64,000 nt of DNA from Myxocyprinus asiaticus (Eukaryota > Chordata > Actinopteri > Cypriniformes > Catostomidae): the NCBI RefSeq assembly GCF_019703515.2, contig NC_059348.1, positions 24,980,156 through 25,044,155 of the forward strand, written 5' to 3'. Within the stretch, counting starts at the first letter, position 1; each line of letters starts with the position of its first letter. Position numbers and translations under genes: made by a program. Shown piece after piece: positions 23,189 to 35,146 of this stretch. The notes beneath the pieces are model-generated. The model did not search any database. It was not told where the DNA came from and was given only the letters and a program-made list of their open reading frames with translations.

Positions 23189-23243
23189 GAACTGATTGTA
23201 TTAGTTTAGGATAATTGTAATAAAGGTGTGTTGAAATTCAAAT

Positions 23244-23261
23244 TCTCTCTCTCTCTCTCTT
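23244..23261. repeat. (TC)n tract at the LINE 3' end
   Basis: Nine TC units follow the LINE 3' end directly. With the 15749-15825 tract this means the LINE landed within a TC microsatellite. Confidence 0.9.
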
Positions 23262-23927
23262 ACACTTTTTCTCTGTCATTGTGAAAGCCCCCAGCTCTGT
23301 GGCATAAAGTCCAAAGAGAGTGCACTCTCTCAGCCTGCTTGCTGCGGGATAAAAATTTACTTTGAATATCTTTCCTTTTACAAGCCAGGTCTTTCACTGC
23401 TGTTAAACTCCACTTTCAGTCTTGGTAGCTCTTCAAAAGTGATAGTTTGATAAAAGACATAATTCAGGGGGGTATTTTATTGCTCTGCCAAGCTGAATTT
23501 AGCTAATTAGATGGCAGCTCTATTTAGATGTTAGAATTACTTTTTATTTTCCCCATTTGTTCACAAAGCTCATATTTTCCTCCTTGAAATACTATGATTT
23601 TTCAAAAATATACTGTACCACTCCTAATTATGGAAATGTATAAAAATGTGTTTAATACATGATTTCTCAAATTGCCAACATAACACCATGTACTGTATTT
23701 GATCACAGTAAAGAAGAGCATTGGTTGTCACTGCACATGACATCAAGTAATAAAGACTAACTCCCATCTTAGTTTGATGCTTCTGTAAGATGTTTCAGAT
23801 CTGATGTGGCAGCAGTATCAGCATGCAAAATATCTAAGAGAAATGTTGTGATGAAATTAAGAGGCTCATGGTGTGGTGCTAATTCATAATATAGAACAAA
23901 TCATATACATATATATTATAAGAATTA
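23262..23927. other. Non-coding; nothing recognised
   Basis: AT-rich sequence between the LINE and the Tc1 element without a coding, RNA or terminal-repeat signal I can support. Confidence 0.45.
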
Positions 23928-25532
23928 CAGTGCATCCGGAAAGTATTCACAGCGCTTCACTTTTTCCACATTTTGTTATGTTACAGCCTTATTCCAAAAT
24001 GGATTAAATTCATTATTTTCCTCAAAATTCTACAAACAATACCCCATAATGACAACATGAAAGAAGTTTGTTTGAAATCTTTGCTAATTTATTAAAAAAA
24101 AAAAAAACATGTAAGTATTCACAGCCTTTGCTCAATACTTTGTTGAAGCACCTTTGGCACCAATTACAGCCTCAAGTCTTTTTGAGTATGATGCTACAAG
24201 CATGGCACACCTATTTTTGGGCAGTTTCTCCAATTCTTCTTTGCAGGACCTCTCAAGCTCCATCAGGTTGGATGGCGAGCGTCGGTGCACAGCCATTTTC
24301 AGATCTCTCCAGAGATGTTCAATCGGGTTATAGTCTGGGCTCTGGCTGGGCCACTCAAGGACATTCACAGAGTTGTCCCGTAGCTACTCCTTTGTTATCT
24401 TGGCTGTGTGCTTAGGGTCGTTGTCCTGTTGGAAGATGAACCTTCACCACAGTCTGAAGTCCAGAGTGCTCTGGAGCAGGTTTCATCAAGGATGTCTCTG
24501 TACATTGCTGCATTCATCTTTCCCTCGATCCTGACTAGTCTCCCAGTTCCTGCTGCTGAAAAACATCCCCACAGCATGATGCTGCCACCACCATGCTTCA
24601 CTGTAGGGATGGTATTGGCCAGGTGATGAGCGGTGCCTGGTTTCCTCCAGACATGACGCATGCCATTCAGGCCAAAGAGTTCAATCTTTGTTTCTCATGG
24701 TCTGAGAGTTCTTCAGGTGCCTTTTGGCAAACCCCAGGTGGGCTGTCATGTGCCTTTTACTGAAGGGTGGCTTCTGTCTGGCCACTCTACCATACAGGCC
24801 TGATTGGTGGAGTGCTGCAGAGATGGTTGTTCTTCTGTAAGGTTCTCCTCTCTCCACAGAGAAATGCTGGAGCTCTGTCAGTGTGACCATCGGGTTCTTG
24901 GTCACCTCCCTGACTAAGGCCCTTCTCCCCCGATCGCTCAGTCCTGTTTTACAGGCGGCCAGCTCTAGGATGAGTCCTGGTGGTTCCAAACTTCTTCCAT
25001 TTACGGATGATGGAGGCCACTGTGCTCATTGGGACCTTCAGTGCTGCAGAAATTTTTCTGTACCCTTCCCCAGACCTGTGCCTCGATACAATCCTGTCTC
25101 AGAGGTCTGCAGACAACTCCTTGGAGTTCATGGCTTGGTTTGTGCTCTGACATGCACTGTTAACTGTGGGACCTTATATAGACAGGTGTGTGCCTTTCCA
25201 AATCATGTCCAATCAACTGAATTTACCACAGGTGGACTCCAATCAAGTTGTAGAAACATCTCAAGGATGATCAGTGGAAACAGGATGCACCTGAGCTCAA
25301 TTTTGAGTGTCATGGCAAAGGCTGTAAATATTTATGTACGTGATTTTATTTTCATTTTTTATTTTTAATAAATTTGCAAAGATTTCAAACAAACTCCTTT
25401 CATGTTGTCATTATGGGATATTGTTTGTAGAATTTTGAGGAAAATAATGAATTTAATCCATTTTGGAATAAGGCTGTAACATAACAAAATGTGGAAAAAG
25501 TGAAGCGCTGTGAAAACTTTCCGGATGCACTA
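23928..25532 (-). mobile_element. Full-length Tc1-like transposon (1.6 kb), inactive
   Basis: Both ends carry the same inverted repeat, beginning (C/T)AGTGCATCCGGAAAGT and matching almost base for base for about 170 bp (23928-24097 and 25365-25532). TA dinucleotides flank the element (23926-23927 and 25533-25534). The transposase lies on the minus strand in three broken pieces. This is a typical Tc1/mariner element of about 1.6 kb; the long near-identical ends suggest moderate age despite coding decay. Confidence 0.9.
24132..25133 (-). pseudogene. Tc1-like transposase, broken
   Basis: Reading on the minus strand, an N-terminal helix-turn-helix starts at 25133 (MNSKELSADL, then an in-frame stop before DRIVSRH). 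The next piece (24989-24681) has VTLTELQHFSVERGEPYRRT. The catalytic core piece has [20 protein letters not shown] and [18 protein letters not shown], and the last (24368-24132) LEWPSQSPDYNPIEHLWRDL with the third catalytic acidic residue (Glu of PIEHLW). The first Asp region is disrupted (stop/frameshift near 24683) and the middle Asp lies at another frame break near 24410. It would have cut and pasted the element at TA sites. Confidence 0.85.
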
Positions 25533-25534
25533 TA

Positions 25535-28500
25535 CAAGATAATAACTCCAGTCACATAAACTTCATAACAGAGTCACATTACAGGAAGGACAGAAGTTGT
25601 TTACACCTTAAACATATCAAATGCATACTAGAGACATAACAGTAAGTCCTGAGTAAAAACAAATCAATGTCAAACAAATTGAGCCATATCAGAGGAAAAA
25701 ATATTTGAAATTGCATGATAAATATATGATGTAAAAAGCTTATAGAATGTAAAATTACTGCGTCTCACTCACTATCATTCTACATTCAAGAATCCTAAGA
25801 GAATGCAGGATTATACTAGATTGTAAGAAACATGAAAAATGCTATGGATAATACACATCTTGGAGAAATGCAACATCTGTACGTGGTTTGTTGATGCCAA
25901 AAATGATTAGACAAACCCTACATTTCTTTTGTTTTTTTAGACACAACCTCTATAATTTGGACTTAATAATTAATGATAATAAATAATAAAGTCCTTTTGG
26001 AGCGCAATTATACTACATTCTAGTGCTGCCCGCAGCAAGTGCTGCTTCTTTATGGTCTAAAATGTTGTTCTAATAAATGAATGTGTTCTAGGTCCAGTAA
26101 TTTATATTGTCATATTTTCCCTTTGTTTCTTCTCCTTTGTACCGATTTGTTTCCTCAATTTTGTCGTGTTTCTTTGTTACATCAACTTACAAATTAATTC
26201 ACTGATTTAATAATGTGTTCTTTCAATGCAGAATGTAGTTTTTCTGCCTAAATTGTTTGCTTCAACCATGATATATGTTTGTGTTCCCTTATGCAGAGTT
26301 AAGAAATTATACATCAGAGTATACTGAATTAAGTATCTTGACCTTTTTTAATTATTTAAAACGTTCACTGTATGATGGTCTGTAAAGTATTTGGTCAGGG
26401 TAAAAAATAATTGAAAAAGATCTAATAAGCTTGTGAATATAATTCTAAAAATATTTTTTAAATTTCAGAAAAAAGCAGGTCCAGTTTTATTTTAGCTTAT
26501 CATTTGGTTTTTCTTCATCATTGGTTTTTCTTTTTAATTCCACTTCTCTTGTGATTTGATTGGCCTTGCTCTGATATGCTCTACTTTTATAAATAGACAC
26601 TGCAATAGGAACCAGCGCTCTTTTTGGTTAATATTTGTTTTCATTGTTTCCCCTAAAATTAGAGGAAAATTGTTGGTTGATGAGCATTTTTTGAGGCCCC
26701 TAACCCCAGACCTAACCCTATCCCTAAAATCTGATTGGTTGATTGGAATATTGTTCCAAGACCAACAATGATGTTCATCTAAAAAACATGTTCTACTTGA
26801 ATAAATCATGTTACGACCATTGATAGTGAGTGAGGCTATGTGACAAAACTAGAACTTTCCATGTATGATCCCATTATGGTTATAATGAGAGTGTTCTAGT
26901 TTGTCTCTAGCAGTATGGATGGGTGAAAAATGGAAATGAGAGCTGTTGTTGGCTCTTTTTTGTAAAAAATAAAAATAAAAATAAAAATACATTAGTTTTT
27001 TTATTATTTATGTTTAGATATGGCAAAGTTCACATTCTGTGAATTCTGCAACAAGGGACAAAAGTCTTGAGTTAAAATTTTGGGAAGTATGTCAGCAGAT
27101 GTAGGCCTATATAAGGAAGAGAGCGCATTTTATTATGCAATTTCATTAATTTTACCAGCGATATATGGCACTATAATAACACCCACTCCTCCGTCTTTTG
27201 GCTTCTAGCAGGTGAGGAGACTTTTTGCCTGGGCAGACAGATAACTGCAGAGGTGGGAGGGGGCGAAGAACGTTTTTGAAGAAAGTTGTCCCACTGAAAT
27301 TGTGGCTTTATGACAGAGAAAGCACGAAGTACAGCGAAGTCAGTTTAAAACGTTATGTAAAGCAATCAAACTACAGTTGAGACTACTTATCAGGACAAAA
27401 GGCGTCTCGACTACAACTCCGTCTGAATGCAGGACACAGCTTGTAAAATTGTGACTGTCTGGGTTTTATCAGGACGTCTAAAGGAGTTGTTAGACAGAAT
27501 TTTAGCCTCAGTCACCATTTCCTTTCACTGTATAGAAAAAAATATATAATGAAGGTGAATGGCGATTGAGGCTAACATTCTGTTTTACACCTCCTTTTGT
27601 GTTCCATGTAGAAAAAAATATGATAACAGAACTTTTTTGGTGAACTATCCCTTTAATGTAAAAAAATAATAAAATAATAATAATAAAATAACCAGAATGT
27701 TTGAAGAAAATCAATACAATGCTGCCTTGCAAGCACTGTAACAAAAACATTTGAAGATGGCAAAGCAACTTAAGTACAATCATAGTTACACTTTTTTACT
27801 AAAACATCATCTAATTAATAAGATTATGGGAAGCCTGCCAATTTTTGATCTCAACTCTAAATACACAACTCTTTTGCTGCTGGTTTATAATCTCAGACTA
27901 ACCTTCAAGTTAATTCACACAGAATCTTGTGCTTTCATTAGTATGTGCACAACAGTAAATAATCATTGCAATATAAATTGAGATTATATTTTATCTTCAC
28001 ATAAAATATAAAGAACAAAAAAACAAAAACAAAAAACAAAACAAAAATCACAGGACATGAGAGATCATTCATAAAAGATATAGTGTGACAGTGAGTCTGG
28101 GTAAATATTTTATTAGTGTCTGACACCTTGGGCTCAGAGAGATCTGCTTTCTTTACTACCTCAAGCTCTGAGGTCAGACTTCAACACAGAATTGTTTACA
28201 TATATAGTCAAACTAATATACAATATGATACATGGTTAAAAAAAAAAAAAAAAAAATGTTGGGCTTTTTCACACAATCAAAATTTAATTCACAATATTTG
28301 AGTTCTGGACATCAAGTCCTGTTATACACCAAATGTGAGAGAAAGCATGTCAGCAATCTAAATAAACATATCATTGTGAACACAAATGTTTTTAAAGCTT
28401 GCAAACATTTAAAAAGGGACATCACAAATTAAATCAAACAAACATTATTGCTTTCATTACAGGAAAATAATCGTATATATATTTACACTGCATCTACATA

Positions 28501-28980
28501 AAGTAACACGTACTAATTCTCAGCCTTTTCCAACCCTGTTACTAAAAAGAACAGTTATTAAAGTCAATGTGCAGTTAATGCAGTAGCTCATTCAATTTTC
28601 AATTTCAATTTATTTGTAAAGTGCTTTTCACAATGCATTGTTCAAAAAGAAAATGTCTTTTTTTTAAATACATTGTTCCAATGCAGCTTAACAAAGAATA
28701 GTGCTTTACAAGCCCCAGCATCAATTGCTGATACAAACAGTGTTCATAAAGGGGTTCAGGACATACTGTAATACTACATGTGTGAAATAAATTGAATAAA
28801 TTATTTACACCATGAGACACTGGGTTTAATGTATTCAAGCATAAATATCAAATCTCATCACTGGCCTGTGAGAGATCAAACACACGCTCACTGTGGCATA
28901 AAATATAACTCTGCAGAATGTAAATTCAACCAAACACTGCAGATCTTTGATGCAACAAGGTCTGACACAGTAAACACATA
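25535..28980. other. Non-coding; only short repeat fragments
   Basis: About 3.4 kb without a supported gene. At 27634-27656 TTTTTTGGTGAACTATCCCT followed by TTAATG is the outer end of the same foldback family as 48493-50108, truncated. A-rich runs occur at 28017-28045 and 28238-28257. At 28598-28640 TTTCAATTTATTTGTAAAGT followed by GCTTTTCACAA is an L2/SINE-type tail. Open frames here are short and lack family resemblance. Confidence 0.5.
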
Positions 28981-29463
28981 CTGTGGCCCTAAAAATATTT
29001 GGACATCACTAAAAAAATGTATGATTGCCTACATTAAAATATCAAACTAAGAGGCATGAATAAAAAAAAAAAAATCAATAATAACACACACTTTTCAAAG
29101 TAAGCATTCAAAAAAAAAAAAAAATGGAGTTTCAAATAGTAAAACAATGGATTGTTCAAAATTAAGGACACAAATATTTAGTTGTCAAACTTTTGGGACA
29201 TGTCCAATGTTAATAATGGACTACACCTGTGGTTTCCCTGCTAGGACACCTGTGTGAACTTGAGGGGAACTGATTTCATACATCCAATGATCTTGAGATG
29301 TTAAACCAATGATCTTGGCTCAGAAAAGTTGTGTTAGTTCTGAAAAAATGTCTTGCATGATGTTTTAAAGATGATGCTAGGCTTGATATTTTGTTATCTA
29401 ATGCAATACATTTCACACATTTTTAAGTAGAATTTAAGTGCTCAAGTATCTTTGGGGCCACTG
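28981..29463. mobile_element. Tc1/mariner-type MITE (483 bp)
   Basis: Imperfect inverted ends CTGTGGCCCTAAAAATATTTGG and, on the complement of the right end, CAGTGGCCCCAAAGATACTTGA, bounded by TA on both sides (28979-28980 and 29464-29465). No transposase sequence; two A-runs (29061-29073, 29110-29123) lie inside. Confidence 0.75.
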
Positions 29464-29465
29464 TA

Positions 29466-31475
29466 TGTGATTGTGAAATTGTAAACATATCCAAATTTAA
29501 ATTCTACCATATATCTTTATGAACTGACTGGTGGATACAATGAAGGTCCATCCCCTCTATCTTATCAGCTATGTCTTTCTCTCTTTGACAGGTACAAGTA
29601 TTATTCCAGCTCGGACTGATGATTGTTTGGCAAGAAAAAACAAAACAACCTTCTCTGACCCACCAGAGACTGCATACTCAGAGGCGACATCAAGGGCAGA
29701 CTCACAAATAAGCACAAACACACACACACACCGCCCACATAAAAGCACACCAAGCAACACATACACAACCTAGCAGGATCCACCACATAGCCTCTTTGGG
29801 CAAAAGCTTGCTTTTTTGAGTCTTGTAATCAATTGCCAGTCACAATTAAATCCTTCAGCCCTGCCCAAGGTGCTCTCTGCTCTAATGACAAAAAAATCAA
29901 TCATGACTTCTGCTTTTCACCTCATGCCCACATTAGCCCACCTTAAAATCTCTGCTGTTGCGGCTACTGTCTCAGTCTACCACACAACTGTTACTGCTAA
30001 AAGTTACACTTACAAATTCCCTTGACATGTGTGGTAAAGACTAAGGGAGATAACTCAGAAACAAAAATGTTTTGGAGAGAGGAAAGAATTGTTAACATAA
30101 GCTATTCTAACCATCAGAGAATCTCTTAAAAGAACCAGACTTTTATGAGGATCAACAATGGTATTTTGTATTAGGTGAAAACCTCAGTCAATAACAAAGA
30201 TTCAACTAAGGATCCACATCCAATGTAATAATCAACCTGGTCTCATAGAAACACAGTACTATACCTACATTTTTGCAAAATAAATCGCAGCAGTTTCCTG
30301 GTGAAATAAACACAAGAGGCACTACAACAGCATTGATTTTTATACCCTTTCACACAAATCACAAGTAAAATAGCAGATTATCAACTCTTATTACACAGCT
30401 CTCTTGAATACTCGATTCTGATTGGTCAATGGTGCCATCTAGTTGTCTGATATTGCTCAGTAATAAGCGTATAATAAGCGGGATAATACAGTCAGCAAAA
30501 TAAACCCCTTTAGGCAAGGCAAGTTTATTTATATAGCACATTTCAAACACAATGGTAATTTAAAGTGCTACACATAAAAAAAAAAAAAAATACAAGATAC
30601 ATAAAAATCCATTTTAAAACCAAATTAGAACCAATTAACCACTTTAGGCTGATACAAGACCTACTTCACCCTGATCACCCTGTCGGGTTTATTTTACAAT
30701 AACAACCGGCTGACTGCACATTATTCCTTAAATTAATGTACATTTCACCCTGTTCCTCACACAATGCTCTCTTGTGCCATAAAAACACTTTTACTATAGC
30801 TCATGTCTTGTTAGCTGATACATTTTAACATTTGCATTACATAACCAACTGTATTTAAAAGGTTGTTCAGCACAATCAAATTGCACGGTAGCATAGCTGA
30901 TGCAAAGGATTGGGGTACAAATCCAGGACAGCACACAAGTCGACATGTGAGCCGAATGTGTCATAGAAGCACCACAAAATGATGCTTCAGCAATTGCATT
31001 TTTCACCTCACATTTATTTTTATGAGGTTTTAAGATACTGTGAGCGATTTTAGCGTTCTGAAGCTTTCACATGACTGAGCCGTTGAATTAGCCACGCCCC
31101 CTCATTCCAAAACTCTGCCCTCCAAAGATAATTTTGAGACCAAAACCGAGCAAATGACCAGCATTGTTTGTTCCTATTGCTGTCAAATTAAACAGTGGCA
31201 TAATAGCGCCCACAACTGACAAACATTATGAATCATAGCCTCAGTGATCAGCTTCAAATACAACACTATGAGAACGAGCAAAATGATTGATTGGTGAAAA
31301 GCGTCAATGTGCTCCTTGGACACATTTTCGTTTGCTCTTTACAAAGTCTACAGCTGTCACAGAGGCTGGTGAGATATCTCAGGACACTTATTTCATTAAT
31401 ATCTTTAAGGGAGTAGGACAATTTTTTGCATAATTTTCCATGAAAAAAATCACTTACAGTAAGGTTTAGGGTAGG
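29466..31475. repeat. Non-coding with short dispersed repeat pieces
   Basis: 30232-30330 begins AACCTGGTCTCATAGAAACA, a common cyprinid repeat start. 30514-30600 (GGCAAGGCAAGTTTATTTAT, then ATAGCACATTTCAAACACAA) is a fish L2/SINE-type tail with an A-run. 31080-31140 (GCCACGCCCCCTCATTCCAA) resembles another non-autonomous family. No gene is supported. Confidence 0.4.
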
Positions 31476-31690
31476 AACGTAAGTTCTCTTTCAAACATTC
31501 GTTCGGTATCTCACTATGGGTAGACACCTCGTGCATGAAACCATGGAAGCAATTTTTTAACACCACGTCTGTCCAATGACAGACAAGTCACAACAGTAAC
31601 CAGGAAGCCCCGCCTTCCTGATATAAGCCGCTATCACCTGCCTTTAAGTCAGTCTCGCTTTCTTCCCTGTGAAGATTTATAGAAGCAGTC
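31476..31690 (+). repeat. DIRS-B left inverted terminal repeat
   Basis: Contains in order TCGGTATCTCACTATGGG, CATGAAACCATGGAAGCAAT, CACCACGTCTGTCCAATGAC and CCGCCTTCCTGATATAAGCC. The same series occurs inverted at 39465-39602 plus 41653-41735. It supplies the uninterrupted form of the site used by the 39603-41648 insertion. Confidence 0.85.
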
Positions 31691-31944
31691 CTCAGCAGCT
31701 CTTGGAATTTTATTTTCACTTAACATTTTTACAGACAAGCTGTAAAGGTATGTCACAAAACGTGACTATAAGATCCAGGATTTATACTTTTGAGTTTGAG
31801 TGGTAATACCTGTGCATTAAGGTGGGTATTTTCACCCAGATCTATCACTTGGCCCGCCATAGTCGGTGATACTGAAGAAGTATAATTTTTTATTGTAATT
31901 TGCTTTACTATAAAAGAGGCATAACAAATCATGACTACCACAAA

Positions 31945-32470
31945 CCAGGGGAAATCTGGCACGACCGCAGCGTGGAGATGGACAGTGTGTTCGTAGGCTT
32001 GTGTGCATAGTGGAAGTGTAGCATAGATCCTCAAGGAATCCTCTGTAGAGTAGTATTTTAGTAGGCTTTTGTGCATAGTGGTCACGTGCGGAGCAGATCC
32101 AGTGCAGTGAGGTATCGCTGAGGGAAACACATGAGAAGCGTCTAGAGAGGCGAGGCAACAGGCTGGAAGGTAACCACAATGCCAGCACACACAGCGCAGA
32201 CTGGCAACTAATACAGAGTACAAGACACAGGATATACTAGGGCAGAGGGAGAGAGATGAACACAAAACAGAGTGAGGTAGATATAGACAGGGAACTAATA
32301 GTGATCAGGTGCCGCTTGCTCGCAGCAAGTTGGAATGATCAGCGTTACCATGGAAATAATCAAGGATCCCATGGCAACACTGATTACTCGAGCCAGCGAC
32401 ACCTGAATCAATAGAGAGAACATGTAACAACAAACTGGAACAAACTAGCTTACTCACCGAGACTGTGACA
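31945..32470 (-). repeat. Gypsy 3' LTR, truncated
   Basis: Aligns with 36045-36598 over its length (for example CCGCAGCGTGGAGATGGACA versus CTGCAGCGTGGAGATGGATA). About 100 bp corresponding to the LTR 3' end (35962-36044, containing AATAAA on the minus strand) is absent, so the junction with DIRS-B at about 31945 is a deletion rather than a clean insertion boundary. Confidence 0.8.
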
Positions 32471-33030
32471 GTACCCAGAAGAGTTACCATGATGAAGATG
32501 GAACCGATCGATGAGGGCACGGTCCAGATTGTCCCGAGCTGGGACCCAGCATCTCTCCTCAGGACCATAACCCTCCCAGTATACCAGGTACTGAACCCCT
32601 CTGCCCCGCATCTGACATGGAGTAACCATTTAACAGAATAAGCCGAGACACCCTCCACCAGACAAGGCGGGGGCAGGACGGGTGCGGAGGGATGAAGACT
32701 AGACCAGATGACGGGTTTGACACTGGACACATGGTTTGAGATGGACCGCTACTGGGCTAATGACTTTAGTGATGGGAAAAGGCCCGATGAATTTGGGCCC
32801 CAGCTTACGAGAGGGGAGTCAGAGAGGAATGTCTTTAATAGACAACCAGACCTTGTGCCCGCAGATGTAAGCTGGATGTTTAGACTGGTGGTGATCTGCC
32901 AACTTAATACCCGCGCCGGTCCAGAGGAGGGCTTCTCTGGCTATCCACCAGGTGTGACGGCACCGCTGAAAGAAGGCGTGTGTGGAAGTGACCTGAGCGT
33001 CGGGTTCGTGGGCAGCCAACAAGCCTGTCT
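32305..33030 (-). pseudogene. Gypsy integrase end / chromodomain-like remnant
   Basis: On the minus strand 33022-32819 reads [20 protein letters not shown] and SKHPAYICGHKVWLSIKDIP, matching the C-terminal part of Gypsy integrases (the GxKVWLS block). It continues with RKLGPKFIGPFPI in another frame, then the tail near 32690-32460 ([28 protein letters not shown], and a decayed GRV/WEGYG region) that in chromoviruses is a chromodomain. The zinc-binding N-terminus and DDE core are not found. Multiple stops are present. Confidence 0.6.
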
Positions 33031-33346
33031 GGAGTTAAGACGCTTAGCTCCATGGATATACTCCAAATTCTTGTGGTCAGTCCAGACAACGAAAGGTACC
33101 CCCAAACCCTCTAACCAGTGACGGCACTCCTGCAAGGCCAACCTGACAGTCAACAATTCCCTATTACCGACATTGTAATTCCATTCGGCTAGGGACAGGC
33201 AGTGCAAAAAAAAGGCGCACAGGTGCACCTTCCCGTCCGAGGAAGAGCATTGTGACAGAACAGCACCGACCCAGACCTCTGACACATCCACCTCCACCAC
33301 AAACTGACGTGAAGGGTCAGGAGTACTAAGAATGGGAGCGGTAGTA
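32941..33346 (-). pseudogene. Gypsy RNase H domain remnant
   Basis: Minus-strand text [20 protein letters not shown] followed by [40 protein letters not shown] and [13 protein letters not shown] is the RNase H of Gypsy elements (Asp-Glu-Asp series: VDVS, GNREL, TDHKNL). Its N-terminal part lies on the far side of the Tc1-like insertion at 34550-34620 (AEAAFSKLKEKF). Confidence 0.8.
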
Positions 33347-34547
33347 CACTGGCAGCCAAAAGTTTGGAATAATGTACAGATTTTGCTGTTTTGGAAGGTA
33401 ATTGGTACCTTAATTCACCAAAGTGGCATTCAACAAAGTATAGTCAGGACATTACTGATGTAAAAAACAGCACCATCACTACTTGAAAAAAGTGATTTTT
33501 GATCAAATCTAGACAGGCCCCATTTCCAACTGCCATCACTCCAACACCTTATCCTTGAGTAATCATGCTAAATTGCTAATTTGGTACTAGAAAATCACTT
33601 GCCATTATATCAAACACTGCTGAAAGCTATTTGGTTCGTTAAATGAAGCTTAACATTGTCTTTGTGTTTGTTTTTGAGTTGCCACAGTAAGCAATAGAGT
33701 GGCATGTCTTAAGGTCGATATTAGGTCCAAAATGGCAAAAAAGAAACAGCTTTCTCTAGAAACTCATCAGTCAATCATTGTTTTGAGGAATGAAGGCTAT
33801 ACAATGCTTGAAATTGCCAAAAAACTGAAGATTTCATACAATGGTGACAAAGGACAACTGGCTCTAACAAGGACAGAAAGAGATGTGGAAGGCCAGATGT
33901 ACAACTAAACAAGAGGGTAAGTACATCAGAGTCTCTAGTTTGAGATATAGATGCCTCACATGCCCTCAGCTGACAGCTTCATTGAATTCTACCTGCTCAA
34001 CACCAGTTTCGTGTGCAACAGTAAAGAGAAGACTCAAGGGTACAGGCCTTATGGGAAAAACTGCAAAGAAAAATACACTTTTGAAACAGAAAAACAAAAA
34101 GAAAAGGTTAGAGTGGGCAAAAAAACTCAGACATTGGACAGCAGATAACTGGAAAAGAGTGTTATGGATCTTAACCCCATTAAGCGTTTGTGGGATCAGC
34201 TAGACTGTAAAGTGCGTGAGAAGTGTCTGACAAGACAGCCACATCTATGGCAAGTGCTACAGGAAGCGTGGGTGAAATGTCACCTGAGTATCTGGACAAA
34301 ATGACAGCTAGAATGCCAGGGATCTGCAAAGCTGTCATTGCTGCACATGGAGGATTTGATGAGAACTCTTTGAAGTAGTTTAAGTTGTTCTGAAATTGTT
34401 TTTCAAATTGTAATAGTAATTTTTCACGTTATTAATGTCCTGACTACACATTGTGATCAGTTGAATGCCACTTTGGTGAATAAAGGTACCAATTTCTGTC
34501 CATAAGAGCAAAATCTGTGCATTATTCCAAACTTTTGGCCGCCAGTG
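33347..34547 (+). mobile_element. Tc1-like deletion derivative (1.2 kb)
   Basis: Inverted ends CACTGGC(A/G)GCCAAAAGTTTGG on both sides, with TA flanks (33345-33346 and 34548-34549) splitting the Gypsy RNase H frame. It keeps the 5' part of a Tc1-like transposase and the 3' end of the gene but lacks the catalytic middle. Confidence 0.85.
33731..34380 (+). pseudogene. Tc1-like transposase, internally deleted
   Basis: Starts at ATG 33731 (MAKKKQLSLETHQSIIVLRN, then EGYTMLEIAKKLKISYN), a helix-turn-helix N-terminus. A second frame (33883-34203) covers the second DNA-binding helix set (CATVKRRLKGTGLMGKTAKK) and the start of the catalytic domain (WKRVLW). At about 34172 it jumps straight to LNPIKRLWDQLD-like text (the region around the third acidic residue), so two catalytic Asp residues and the middle of the enzyme are gone. 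The C-terminal region (NARMPGICKAVIAAHGG) follows. Confidence 0.8.
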
Positions 34548-34549
34548 TA

Positions 34550-34920
34550 AACTTTTCTTTCAATTTAGAAAACGCGGCTTCTGCCCGCGAGGACCAATAA
34601 AACTTGATACAGGTGGAGATGAGATCAGTCAGGGGCATGGCGAACTGACTGAAGTTTCAAATGAACGTCGGTAAAAATAAGTGATCCCCAGAATCCTCTG
34701 CAAAGATTTGCAGGAGTCTGGGGTTGGCCAATCAGAAACCACTTTGAATTTAACCGGGTCTTGGCGCACTCCCTCGGGCAAGATGATGAACCCCAAGAAC
34801 GGAACCGATTGCATATGAATCCAAGTGGATTTGTTCCAAGTGGTTACCCACTCAGGGTGAGCGGCTCCATGGAATGGGTGTTGATGATCAGGGGTGTGCC
34901 GCTAATAGAATACGCTGTAA
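34550..34920 (-). pseudogene. Gypsy reverse transcriptase, C-terminal remnant only
   Basis: Minus-strand 34814-34629 reads QSVPFLGFIILPEGVRQDPV followed by KFKVVSDWPTPDSCKSLQRI, the RT thumb/connection region. Upstream (34840-34920) it passes within a few dozen bases into the protease segment, so the RT fingers and palm with the YVDD-type active site are deleted. Confidence 0.8.
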
Positions 34921-34924
34921 TGGG

Positions 34925-35146
34925 TTAGGCCAACTTTACCACCAGAATCTGCCACCTGGAAGCCGTGGCAGCATCAAGGAAATTTCCCTCCACTCCGGAG
35001 TCCACCAGGGCAGAAACAGAATGACTGGTCATTCCGTGCTGCAACCGGGCTGGGAGAACAGCTCGTTTTGTGGGTTTTTTGCTCGGTGGAGTTACGCTCG
35101 CCAGTAACCTCTTGTCTACCGATGAGTGTGGGCTTTTACTGGGCAA
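34925..35146 (-). pseudogene. Gypsy aspartic protease remnant
   Basis: The block SALVDSGVEGNFLDAATASR carries the D-S-G active site (normally D-S/T-G) of retroelement proteases. It would process the Gag-Pol precursor. Only about 70 codons survive before the deletion that removed RT. Confidence 0.7.

Larger units (their letters stand above)
15826..23243 (+). mobile_element. Tx1-clade LINE (Kibi-like) inserted in (TC)n
   Basis: A full-length non-LTR retrotransposon in layout. It has a 5' UTR (15826-16027), ORF1 with a CCHC knuckle, and ORF2 with apurinic-type endonuclease, reverse transcriptase and a C-terminal Cys/His motif. A short 3' UTR ends at about 23243. Sequence style (IASLNVNGAREGKKR, RNHVEPHMPS, GFSDHSLVKC, ARLDRFYG) fits the Tx1 group within the L1 lineage. 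It sits exactly between two (TC)n tracts, as expected from members of this group known to target microsatellites. Several frameshifts and stops plus a 1,945-bp LTR-like insertion (19524-21468) make it inactive. Confidence 0.85.

Noticed and set aside
29531..29773. 80-codon frame after a TCTTTGACAG acceptor-like site, considered as an exon
   Set aside because: No matching donor, no recognised protein family, and a CA-rich low-complexity end.
31753..32265. Long minus-strand open frame near 32 kb as a cysteine-rich protein
   Set aside because: It lies within the Gypsy 3' LTR and its junction; the related LTR at 36045-36395 gives the same text, so it is LTR sequence.
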